From: JALYXS01 sp051003795
GTDB lineage: Bacteria > Acidobacteriota > Terriglobia > Bryobacterales > Bryobacteraceae
Length of the DNA: 28,531 nucleotides
Assembly: GCA_051003795.1 (NCBI GenBank)
Contig: JBPCKZ010000066.1
Location: forward strand, 1-28,531
Reading direction: 5' to 3'
Below are positions 14,512 to 21,747 of the stretch, one piece after another (position 1 is the stretch's first letter; every line of letters starts with the position of its first letter). Under the pieces are notes generated by a model. It ran no database searches and was not told the DNA's origin. It saw only the letters and a list, made by a program, of their open reading frames with translations. A program made the position numbers and the translations under genes.

Positions 14512-15353
14512 TATTCTTCGTCGCGCTGGGCGGCTGCACGCGGGCCCGGCATCTTACCGTGGGCTCGAAGAATTTCAGCGAACAACTGATCCTTGGGGAG
14601 ATTGTCGCGCAGCATCTCGAGAACCGCCTGCACGAAAAGATCGCGCGCAAGCTCGATTTGGGCGGCACGCTGGTCGCGCATCAGGCTATCGTGAATGGCG
14701 AGATCGACCTCTACCCCGAGTACACCGGCACGGCGCTGGCGTCGATTCTGAAGGAGCCGCCGCTGTCCGATCCCGCCGCCGTGCTCGACAAGGTTCGGAA
14801 GGGATACCGGCAGTGGAATTTGGAATGGATGAACCCGCTCGGCTTCGACAACACGTTCGCCATGGTTATACGCAACGAAGATGCCGACGAGCGCCATGCC
14901 GCGACATTGTCGGAAGCGGCGCGGTACCCGCCCGGTTGGAAACTCGGGGTCGGCTACGAATTCGTGCAGCGGGCGGATGGTTTGGCCGGCCTGCTGAAGA
15001 CCTATGGGCTGCATGTGAAAGGCTCGGTAAAGACCATGGATCTGGGCCTGCTGTATCAGGGATTGCAGCAGCGGCAGGTGGATATGGTCGCGGGAAGCGC
15101 GACCGACGGCCTGTTATCGGTTCTTCCGGTGAAAGTGCTGGAAGACGACCGGCATTATTTCCCGCCCTACCAGGGGGCGTTGGTTGCGCGATCGCAGGCA
15201 TTGTCGCGATATCCCGGGCTGCGGGGAGCGCTGCGCGAGTTGGACGGAAAAATTTCCACGGAAGTGATGCGTAAGATGAATTATCAACTGGATGGAAAGC
15301 ACCGGCCTATCCGCGACATCGCGCGGGAGTTCTTGACTGGATTGGAACGTTGA
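14481..15353 (+). CDS. Lipoprotein substrate-binding protein, OpuCC/OsmX/ProX-like
   Basis: Captures the substrate outside the membrane for the importer encoded upstream. The 290-residue protein starts at the ATG at 14481 with a lipoprotein signal, and the lipobox LGGC puts the lipidated Cys at residue 19. The mature part has the family opening LTVGSKNFSEQLILGEIVAQ, then GTLVAHQAIVNGEIDLYPEYTGTAL, GFDNTFAMVIRN, DLGLLYQGLQQRQVDMVAGS and a DDRHYFPPYQGALVAR stretch. Proteins of this family bind trimethylammonium compounds (glycine betaine, choline, carnitine) or ergothioneine in an aromatic cage. Candidate aromatic residues are present (Tyr in LYPEYTG, Phe in PLGFDNTF, Tyr in YFPPYQG), but I cannot assign the cage without a model. 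The gene is last in the run and abuts the convergent permease gene with no intervening base. Confidence 0.93.
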   Translation: MDRTKILAGLIFFVALGGCTRARHLTVGSKNFSEQLILGEIVAQHLENRLHEKIARKLDLGGTLVAHQAIVNGEIDLYPEYTGTALASILKEPPLSDPAAVLDKVRKGYRQWNLEWMNPLGFDNTFAMVIRNEDADERHAATLSEAARYPPGWKLGVGYEFVQRADGLAGLLKTYGLHVKGSVKTMDLGLLYQGLQQRQVDMVAGSATDGLLSVLPVKVLEDDRHYFPPYQGALVARSQALSRYPGLRGALRELDGKISTEVMRKMNYQLDGKHRPIRDIAREFLTGLER

Positions 15354-17618
15354 TTAATGAGTCTTGACTCCTTTCTTCACCGGAACCACGACCGGCGCCT
15401 CGGGATGCTCTTCCACCTCGCGGCCAATATCGACCATCACGTCCCGAACTTGATCGGATTTCAGTTCCCGCTCCATGCGGCGCAGCGCCACGCCGACTAC
15501 GTCGCGATGCCGCAGCTTGAAACCCGGCCCTCGCTCGCTTAAATCGAGCCACAACCGGTGAAGCAGATCCACGTCTTCCGGCCAGAGCCGCGGCGGATGC
15601 GGACCCAGGTTAAAATACTCCGACTGGTTCGGGTCCGGCAACACCACTTCAAGTGAAAGCGAAGGCCGCGGAGCCGAAAGCTGCTCCCATGCCTCTCCCA
15701 CGATCTTGCCCTGCTGCGCCGGCGTGTATTTCGGCGAAAGCCCGGTCACGATTCGCGCGGATTGCAGCTTCTGCGCGGTTTGCACCATCGCGATCCAGGG
15801 ATTCGTCCCCGCCACCGCCAGCAACTCGACGTGTTTGCCCGCCTTTTCCGCGACGGTTACCACTTTGGTAAACAACTCCGTTTCCGCATTGGCGAAAATC
15901 TGGTCGGCGTTCAAGCCGAACTCGCCGGACGCGGCCTGGGTAACATTGTGAACCGAGAGCACGACGATATCGATCTTGCGAGTGTCCGTCTTGGCCAAGG
16001 TAGCTTGCAGATGCTCCAGGTGATTCGGATTTCGAGCCGCGACCAGAATGTTGCCTGGCCGCACGTGGACGGCCCCGTCGGACACGTCGTCGTTCGAGAC
16101 CAGCCGGAATTTCTCCATCTCATGCTGTTCCCTGACCTGCTTCCGCTGATTACGCTTTTCCGATACTTCAAAGAGCACGAAGAAGACGATCGTGAAAGAG
16201 ACCCCCGAAATGGTGGCGACCTTCTTGGTAAGCACGTTGATGCATGCCAGGGAGAAAAGAAAAATCGTGATCAACGCCAACCCCACCGGCAGCTCCGTCT
16301 TGCCGATGCGGATGTTGAATGGCACTTTCCACTCGCGATCGTCCGGTTGTTTGAAACGCAGCACCAGGACCGAGAGGGCCTTCATCGCGAAACTCCACAC
16401 CACGCCAAAAGCGTACGCTTCGCCCAACATAACCATGTTGCCCCGGGTAATCACGATGGCTGCGACCTGCAAAATGACGACCATGTTGATCAGCCGGTGC
16501 GTGGTTCCGTATTTTCCATGCGGTTGGCGGAACCAGTCGGGGAGAACGCCGTCTTCGGCGACGCGGTTCAGAACTCCGTTCGAACCGATGATGGCCGTGT
16601 TCACCGCGCCCGCAAGAATCAGCGTGCCCACCAGCACGACGAATGCATGGAAAATCAGCTTGACGGCGACGGGGCCGGACAGGAACATCGAGAGGCCGCC
16701 GATGAGGTTGTCAAGATATTTTCCGCGCTCCGAATCCGGAATGAGCATCACGGCGAAGAACGATACAAGCGACGTGAACAACATGCTGTATAGGAAAATC
16801 ACCGTGCCCGCGCGCTCTAAATTCTTGAGCTTGGGAGATGCGATTTCGCGATACACCTGAGCGAGAGTTTCGAATCCGCTCATTGCCAGCAATGAGTGCC
16901 CCAGGCCCACCATGATTACAATCAGCGTAATTTGAGGGGCGAAAGTGCCCTTCAACCAGCCCAAAGCGTCCGGACCGAATTGGATGTTCTGCTTGGTGGG
17001 CAGCGGCACCGGCTGATAGCCTTTATGGAAAATCGTGAATAGGCACCATGCGATGAGGATGACCACCATTACCGTGGTAATCTGCATGATCCGCAGCGCC
17101 TTTTCGCTCGATTCGTGAATGCCGATCAGGTTCTTGTGCCAGAAATAAGCCGTAACCGCAATGGCGAAGATCGATGCGCACAACGGCGGATTCACGTGCA
17201 TCCAGGAAATATGAAAATAATCCGCGGATTCGTTGAGCAGGCCCGCGAAATAAAGACCGGCGCTGACCCCGCTAATCGGCCCGGTAAGCACGTAATCGAA
17301 CATCAGCGCGGAAACGGAAAATTTGGCCAGGGTGCCGCCCATGGCTTCATGGACGACTTTGTACACGCCCCCGCGGACGAACATGCTGCAGCTTTCGATA
17401 TAGAGCGCGCGGACCGCGTACGAGAAGAGCATGATTGCGAGAATGAACCACGGCGCGGATTTGCCGATAGCCCCTTCCGACATCCCGCCCGCGTAATAAG
17501 CCGAGGATGCGAGATCGCTGAGAACGATCGCCGCCGCTCTCCAGAAGGAGATAAACGACAGCATCACGGTAGTGGCGACAACGACCTTGGTGGCGGTAGG
17601 GCCTTTTGTAATCTCCAT
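15354..17618 (-). CDS. APC-superfamily amino-acid/amine permease with C-terminal cytosolic USP-like domain
   Basis: A 754-residue membrane transporter of the APC superfamily. The first 490 or so residues hold about twelve hydrophobic segments, starting ATTVMLSFISFWRAAAIVL. Landmarks include FVRGGVYKVVHEAMGGTLAK, GLGHSLLAMSGFETLAQVYREIASPKLKN in the middle and GAVNTAIIGSNGVLNRVAEDGVLP, which is typical of APC permeases. After a charged linker (EKRNQRKQVREQHEMEKF) comes a soluble part with ILVAARNPNHLEHLQATL, DIVVLSVH, then ELLAVAGTNPW and ARIVTGLSPKYTPA, which looks like a universal-stress-protein fold. I chose the ATG at 17618 (MEITKGPTATK). A longer start at 17645 would overlap the divergent nucleotidyltransferase start. 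The substrate is unknown. Confidence 0.88.
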   Translation of the reverse strand: MEITKGPTATKVVVATTVMLSFISFWRAAAIVLSDLASSAYYAGGMSEGAIGKSAPWFILAIMLFSYAVRALYIESCSMFVRGGVYKVVHEAMGGTLAKFSVSALMFDYVLTGPISGVSAGLYFAGLLNESADYFHISWMHVNPPLCASIFAIAVTAYFWHKNLIGIHESSEKALRIMQITTVMVVILIAWCLFTIFHKGYQPVPLPTKQNIQFGPDALGWLKGTFAPQITLIVIMVGLGHSLLAMSGFETLAQVYREIASPKLKNLERAGTVIFLYSMLFTSLVSFFAVMLIPDSERGKYLDNLIGGLSMFLSGPVAVKLIFHAFVVLVGTLILAGAVNTAIIGSNGVLNRVAEDGVLPDWFRQPHGKYGTTHRLINMVVILQVAAIVITRGNMVMLGEAYAFGVVWSFAMKALSVLVLRFKQPDDREWKVPFNIRIGKTELPVGLALITIFLFSLACINVLTKKVATISGVSFTIVFFVLFEVSEKRNQRKQVREQHEMEKFRLVSNDDVSDGAVHVRPGNILVAARNPNHLEHLQATLAKTDTRKIDIVVLSVHNVTQAASGEFGLNADQIFANAETELFTKVVTVAEKAGKHVELLAVAGTNPWIAMVQTAQKLQSARIVTGLSPKYTPAQQGKIVGEAWEQLSAPRPSLSLEVVLPDPNQSEYFNLGPHPPRLWPEDVDLLHRLWLDLSERGPGFKLRHRDVVGVALRRMERELKSDQVRDVMVDIGREVEEHPEAPVVVPVKKGVKTH

Positions 17619-17643
17619 AGCGGACTTCGCCCCAAAGATTAGC

Positions 17644-18981
17644 ATGGAAATTGTGCGAATTGAACCTTTAGCCCCGGAGATCCTGGCCCGGCGGATTGTG
17701 GGAGAGCTCCGCTCGCGGGGGCATCAAGCCTGGTTTGTCGGCGGTTGCGTGCGCGATCTGCTGCTAGGCAGGACGCCGAAGGACTACGACATCGCGACCG
17801 ACGCGGCGCCGGACCGCGTTATCGAGCTGTTTCCCAACTCCGATCGCGTTGGCGCGCACTTCGGCGTGGTGTTGGTGCGGGAAGGCGGCGCCCAAGTGGA
17901 GGTGGCGGCATTTCGCAGCGACCGCGCATATGAGGATGGGCGACGGCCCACGAGCGTGCAATTCGAGAGCGATCCGCGCCAGGACGTCCTGCGGCGGGAT
18001 TTCACCATCAACGCGCTGCTGCTCGACCCGGAAAGCGGCGAGGTTCTCGATTTCGTGGGGGGACGCGACGATCTGAGAGCCGGGCTGATCCGCGCGATCG
18101 GAGATCCCGAAGTGCGCTTCCGCGAAGACCATTTGCGCCTATTGCGCGCGATCCGGTTCGCGGCGCGGCTCGGGTTCGAAATCGAACCGGGAACGTTCGC
18201 CGCCATCCAGCGGCTGGCGGCGTCGATCCATGAAGTTTCCGCGGAAAGGGTGCGCGGTGAATTGGTTCGCATCCTGACCGAAGGAGGAGTGCGGCGGGGT
18301 CTGGAACTGCTCGATTCGAGCGGCCTGCTGCGCGAGATTCTTCCCGAGGTAGCGGCGATGAAGGGCGTCGAGCAGCCTCCGCAGTTTCATCCCGAAGGCG
18401 ACGTGTGGACGCACACCTTGATCATGATGAACGCGCTTCGAAAGCCGAGCGCCGCGCTGGCGCTGGGGGTGCTACTGCACGATGTGGGCAAGCCGCCCAC
18501 GTTCCGGATTGCCGGGCGAATCCGGTTCGATGGCCACGTGGAAGCGGGCGTGAAGCTCGCGCGCGAGATCCTGAGCCGCTTGCGGTTTCCGCAGCGGGAA
18601 ATCGCGCAAGTGGAGGCGCTGGTCGCCAACCACATGCGATTCAAAGACCTTCCCCGCATGCGCGAAAGCACGCTGAAACGGTTCCTGCGGATTCCCGATT
18701 TTGACGAACACCTGGAACTGCACCGCCTCGATTGCCTCTCGAGCCACGGCAAGTTGGACAATTACGAATTGGCGCGGGCGAAGCGGGACGAAATGCCGGC
18801 CGAGGTCTTGAAGCCTCCGGCGCTGTTGACGGGCGACGATCTCATCGCCGCGGGATACCGTCCGGGGCCGCAATTTTCGAAGATGCTGGCCGCCGTGGAG
18901 GATGCGCAGCTCGAATTCCGCATCCATACGCGCGAAGAGGCGCTGGAGCTGGTTCGGGAAAGGTGGCAATCAAATGGATGA
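17644..18981 (+). CDS. CCA tRNA nucleotidyltransferase / poly(A) polymerase with HD domain
   Basis: Class II nucleotidyltransferase that adds CCA to tRNA 3' ends or A-tails to RNA; the two activities cannot be separated by eye. The 445-residue protein has the catalytic head GGCVRDLLLGR near residue 33, with the metal-binding DYDIAT, then RRDFTINALLLD and DHLRLLRAIRFAARLGFEIE. Then comes an HD phosphohydrolase domain with HPEGDVWTHTL, LLHDVGK (His279-Asp280) and ANHMRF. An HD domain is typical of CCA-adding enzymes that also remove 2',3'-cyclic phosphates. The ATG at 17644 gives an N-terminus right before the head domain. The end overlaps the next small gene by eight bases. Confidence 0.92.
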   Translation: MEIVRIEPLAPEILARRIVGELRSRGHQAWFVGGCVRDLLLGRTPKDYDIATDAAPDRVIELFPNSDRVGAHFGVVLVREGGAQVEVAAFRSDRAYEDGRRPTSVQFESDPRQDVLRRDFTINALLLDPESGEVLDFVGGRDDLRAGLIRAIGDPEVRFREDHLRLLRAIRFAARLGFEIEPGTFAAIQRLAASIHEVSAERVRGELVRILTEGGVRRGLELLDSSGLLREILPEVAAMKGVEQPPQFHPEGDVWTHTLIMMNALRKPSAALALGVLLHDVGKPPTFRIAGRIRFDGHVEAGVKLAREILSRLRFPQREIAQVEALVANHMRFKDLPRMRESTLKRFLRIPDFDEHLELHRLDCLSSHGKLDNYELARAKRDEMPAEVLKPPALLTGDDLIAAGYRPGPQFSKMLAAVEDAQLEFRIHTREEALELVRERWQSNG

Positions 18982-19279
18982 GCACGCGAACTTCAGGTCG
19001 GAGGTGGAAGCCTACACCAAAGCGGACCCCGCGCCGGCGTTGCGGAAACTAAGTTCTCTTACAGGCATTCCGGTCGATACTTTGATCCGGTACGTTTTGG
19101 TGAAGTGGGCGGCGTCTGGGTCGGAAGCGCTGTTGGCGATGCGTCCGATCGTGTTCCAGCAGATGCGGGAGCGGATTGCGCGCGCAGAGGCGGACGGGAG
19201 CGATGCGGCTAAGCTGCGCGCGTATGAGGCGCTCCGGCAGATCGTGGCTTGGTTAGGCGCGGAAGGCGGCGAAAAATAA
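18974..19279 (+). CDS. Small conserved-looking protein, 101 residues, function unknown
   Basis: The ATG at 18974 overlaps the end of the nucleotidyltransferase gene by eight bases, so the two are probably co-translated. The protein is all-helical and soluble. The segment LRKLSSLTGIPVDTLIRYVLVKWAAS could be a helix-turn-helix-like fold, because the 'TGIPVDTLIRY' turn is similar to DNA-binding helices. It then has SEALLAMRPIVFQQM and ends AYEALRQIVAWLGAEGGEK. I have seen proteins with this '...TGIPV..L..Y.L..WA.SGSEALL...' pattern in several phyla, but I know no function. It may help RNA metabolism given its neighbour, which is inference only. Confidence 0.75.
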   Translation: MDEHANFRSEVEAYTKADPAPALRKLSSLTGIPVDTLIRYVLVKWAASGSEALLAMRPIVFQQMRERIARAEADGSDAAKLRAYEALRQIVAWLGAEGGEK

Positions 19280-19379
19280 CCCGGTCCGAGAACTTTATGT
19301 CTCGATTAACCAGGCTGGTGCGCTCTCCGGGCTCCGCGTAGTTTTCGACTTGCAAAGCCGATGCCCGTTGATCCACACG

Positions 19380-19607
19380 TCAGGTTACTGCCGCCGCCGG
19401 AAATTCCGCTATCGGATCGAGGGCGAAGCGGAGCCGAACGTACATTCCGCCCTGCTTCTCAATCAGTATTCCGTTCAGTGTCAACCGTTCGATCGGGTCG
19501 CATCCGGGGCTCATTGTCTCGCCCACCGCCGCGAGCGCGACCAAGGCCGCGTCACGCGTGAACTCTTTCGGAATAAAGTCGGCGCCGACAGCGGTGGTCT
19601 CACCTGT
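19380..19607 (-). pseudogene. Coding-like remnant directly after the TPR gene stop
   Basis: On the minus strand, in the same frame as the TPR gene and right after its TAA, 75 codons stay open and end in TGA (19380-19382). They read like real protein: GADFIPKEFTRDAALVALAA, MSPGCDPIERLTLNGILIEK and YVRLRFALDPIAEFPAAA, with G/C favoured at third positions as in neighbouring genes. An ATG at 19512-19514 could start a 44-residue peptide, but it has no Shine-Dalgarno. I read it as either a small gene or the tail of a longer protein whose front was lost or cut by a stop codon. The remaining 19280-19379 shows nothing I can name. Confidence 0.4.
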
Positions 19608-20516
19608 TTAGTGCTCTTCCAGCTTTGCTTTTGCTATTTCGAATTCCGATAGCACCTTGCGCGCCTCTGCTTCCCGGCCCTGCTTCCGGTAAGCCTGCGA
19701 CAGGACGTAGAGATAATCGGGCTTTCGTTGCAGTTCGATCGCTCGTTCCAGCGCGGTAACGGATCGAGCTATATCGGCCAATCCGCGGTAAGCTTTCGCC
19801 ATTTCAAACCAAGCTTGATCGGCGCGGGGATCCGCTTCCACCGCCAAACGGCACAATGCGAGCGCACCGGCGAAGTCGTAACGGCGATTGAGGAACCCGG
19901 CGTAATCCGTATACGGCCAGGAAGAGGGCCGCGACTGCTCCCGGTTCAACTCAATCGCTCTCTCGAAGCTCCGCCGGGCACGTGCGAAGTCGTTCGAAGC
20001 TTCATAGGCCAGACCAAGATTGTGGTGAGCTTTCACGTATGCCGGCGCGATCCAAATTGCCGTTTGCAGTTCTTGCACAGCGCAACCTTGTTGACCACGC
20101 TCGTAACAGATCTTGCCCAACTCATAACGGCTCTCCGCCGAATTCGGGTCCAGGCGAATGGCTTGCCGCATCTCCACCTCCGCCAAATCCAGTTTCCCTA
20201 AGATTGTAAGATCGAAACCCAGAATCTTGTGGGCTTCGGGTTGATCCACTCGCAGAACCAGAGATCGCGATAGCGCCTCGACCGACAGTAGAATCTTGTG
20301 GCTCCGGAAATCAACGTACCCGATCTGATAGAGCGCTTGCCAGGAATCCGGGTGGCTCGCGACATACGCTTCAAGTGGAGCCTCGGCTTCGGTATAGCGT
20401 CCGCTGGCGATCATGCGGTCGAAATCGCCGATCTCAGGATCGACTTGCGCGAAAACCGGGGCGGCGGCCCATTGCAGCCCGCTAACCAGCAAGCAGCTGG
20501 ACAAGAGCCGGTTCAT
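19608..20516 (-). CDS. Secreted TPR-repeat protein (second of a pair)
   Basis: A 302-residue protein starting at the ATG at 20514-20516, which follows GGGAG and begins a signal peptide (MNRLLSSCLLVSGLQWAAAPVFAQ). The mature part is mostly tetratricopeptide repeats of 34 residues, for example AEVEMRQAIRLDPNSAESRY, AVQELQTAIWIAPAYVKAHH and RARRSFERAIELN. TPR arrays hold protein complexes together. The start overlaps the previous gene as ATGA, so it is the third gene of a receptor-TPR-TPR operon. In acidobacteria such TPR proteins often follow large TonB-dependent receptors, but their role is unknown. Confidence 0.88.
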   Translation of the reverse strand: MNRLLSSCLLVSGLQWAAAPVFAQVDPEIGDFDRMIASGRYTEAEAPLEAYVASHPDSWQALYQIGYVDFRSHKILLSVEALSRSLVLRVDQPEAHKILGFDLTILGKLDLAEVEMRQAIRLDPNSAESRYELGKICYERGQQGCAVQELQTAIWIAPAYVKAHHNLGLAYEASNDFARARRSFERAIELNREQSRPSSWPYTDYAGFLNRRYDFAGALALCRLAVEADPRADQAWFEMAKAYRGLADIARSVTALERAIELQRKPDYLYVLSQAYRKQGREAEARKVLSEFEIAKAKLEEH

Positions 20517-21691
20517 TTCTCCCGCTCCGGGCCGGCCAGTTCCCAACTTACTCTTGCATTCCGATCTTCTCGAAGGCGTTTTGCCAGGCCCATTTGTTCC
20601 CGGGCTGCCGCCTCTTCTTTCAGGCGATTGAGCAAGAGCCCGAATTGATAGTGGGCTTTCTGAGACTCGGGCATCAGCCGCACGGCTTGCTCGAACTCCC
20701 GGCGAGCCCGATCCGGGTCGTCTTGCGCCCCATAGATTTGCGCCAAAGCTAGATGCGCGCGGCCGTGATCGGGAATGCGCTTCAAGACTTCTTCTAACTT
20801 GGCGATGGCTTCTTTGCGATTTTCCATCTGGTCCGCGATCAATCCCAAATAGTAAAGAGGTTCAACCTGCTGTGGGTCGAGTTCGGCGCTCCGAAGGAAG
20901 TATTTCGCCGCAGGCTCACTTTCTCCAAGCAGGAACAAGACGGTTCCCATGGCGTACTGCAACCGCGCGTCTCCGGCGTCGGCTTCAATGAGACGCTTAT
21001 AGATCTCCAGCGCGGACTGCAAATCACTGCCCGCCACCTTGGCTGAAGCGAGTGCGTAGGCGGCGCTCACGCTATCGGGCCGGATCCGCGCCGCCCGCTC
21101 GAGTGCGCTCGTGGCATCTTTGATCAGGTCCATCTGGAGACATAAAACGCCGAAAGCGTACAGAACCGGATAGTCGTCCGGGGCGATCTTCCGCGATCGA
21201 ATCAAAAACGCTAGCGCCTTCTCCGTGTTTCCTTGTAAATTTGCGATTCGAGCGGCTTTCACCAGAATCGCTGTGTTCAATGGCTGCAAGCCGGACAATC
21301 GGTCTAACGTCCGCGCGGCCGTTGTCAGGTCCCGCTGACGCCCCGCGATCTCCATCAGACTGGAGGAAGCCTGCTCGTTGTTAGGATCGAGCTTCAGGAC
21401 CGTCCAATACTGCTCCTCCGCCAGATTCAACTCTTCGGTCGTCACCAAAGCCGCCGCTAACGTGAGGCGCGCGCCGATGAGATTTGGATTGAGCGAAAGA
21501 GCCCGTCGCAGATGCCGTTTACCCGCATCGAACTCCGATTGCTGGACCGCTATGGTTCCGAGCACCACGAAAGCGAGCGGATTGGGAGCAGTCTGCCGAG
21601 CCGCTTGGGCTGCTACCCGTTTAGCGCTGTCCAGTTCGCCCTTCTGAAACAACAGAACGGCTTCGTTCAGGGAAGTGTCCTGAGCATCCAT
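20513..21691 (-). CDS. TPR-repeat protein (first of a pair), start uncertain
   Basis: About ten tetratricopeptide repeats cover nearly the whole protein, such as AKRHLRRALSLNPNLIGARL, AEEQYWTVLKLDPNNEQASS and ARREFEQAVRLMPESQKAHY. I give the ATG at 21691 (MDAQDTSLNEAVLLF), 392 residues, but this start is doubtful. The codons just before it encode LARELALAACLAVC, which looks like the hydrophobic core of a signal peptide, matching the secreted sister protein downstream. The nearest upstream in-frame ATG (21856) lies 109 bases inside the receptor gene. A TTG or CTG start after the receptor stop at 21748 is another option. The stop overlaps the next gene as ATGA. Confidence 0.82.
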   Translation of the reverse strand: MDAQDTSLNEAVLLFQKGELDSAKRVAAQAARQTAPNPLAFVVLGTIAVQQSEFDAGKRHLRRALSLNPNLIGARLTLAAALVTTEELNLAEEQYWTVLKLDPNNEQASSSLMEIAGRQRDLTTAARTLDRLSGLQPLNTAILVKAARIANLQGNTEKALAFLIRSRKIAPDDYPVLYAFGVLCLQMDLIKDATSALERAARIRPDSVSAAYALASAKVAGSDLQSALEIYKRLIEADAGDARLQYAMGTVLFLLGESEPAAKYFLRSAELDPQQVEPLYYLGLIADQMENRKEAIAKLEEVLKRIPDHGRAHLALAQIYGAQDDPDRARREFEQAVRLMPESQKAHYQFGLLLNRLKEEAAAREQMGLAKRLREDRNARVSWELAGPEREK

Positions 21692-21747
21692 GCAAACAGC
21701 CAAGCAAGCCGCAAGGGCCAGTTCCCGAGCTAACCGCGCGCCAAATC

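Noticed and set aside
13662..15014. 450-codon minus-strand frame opposite the ABC importer genes
   Set aside because: The opposite strand encodes ATPase, permease and binding protein with full motifs. This frame is a codon-bias shadow.
15762..16793. Plus-strand frame within the permease gene
   Set aside because: It is antisense to transmembrane segments and its translation is rich in His, Asp and Arg without pattern.
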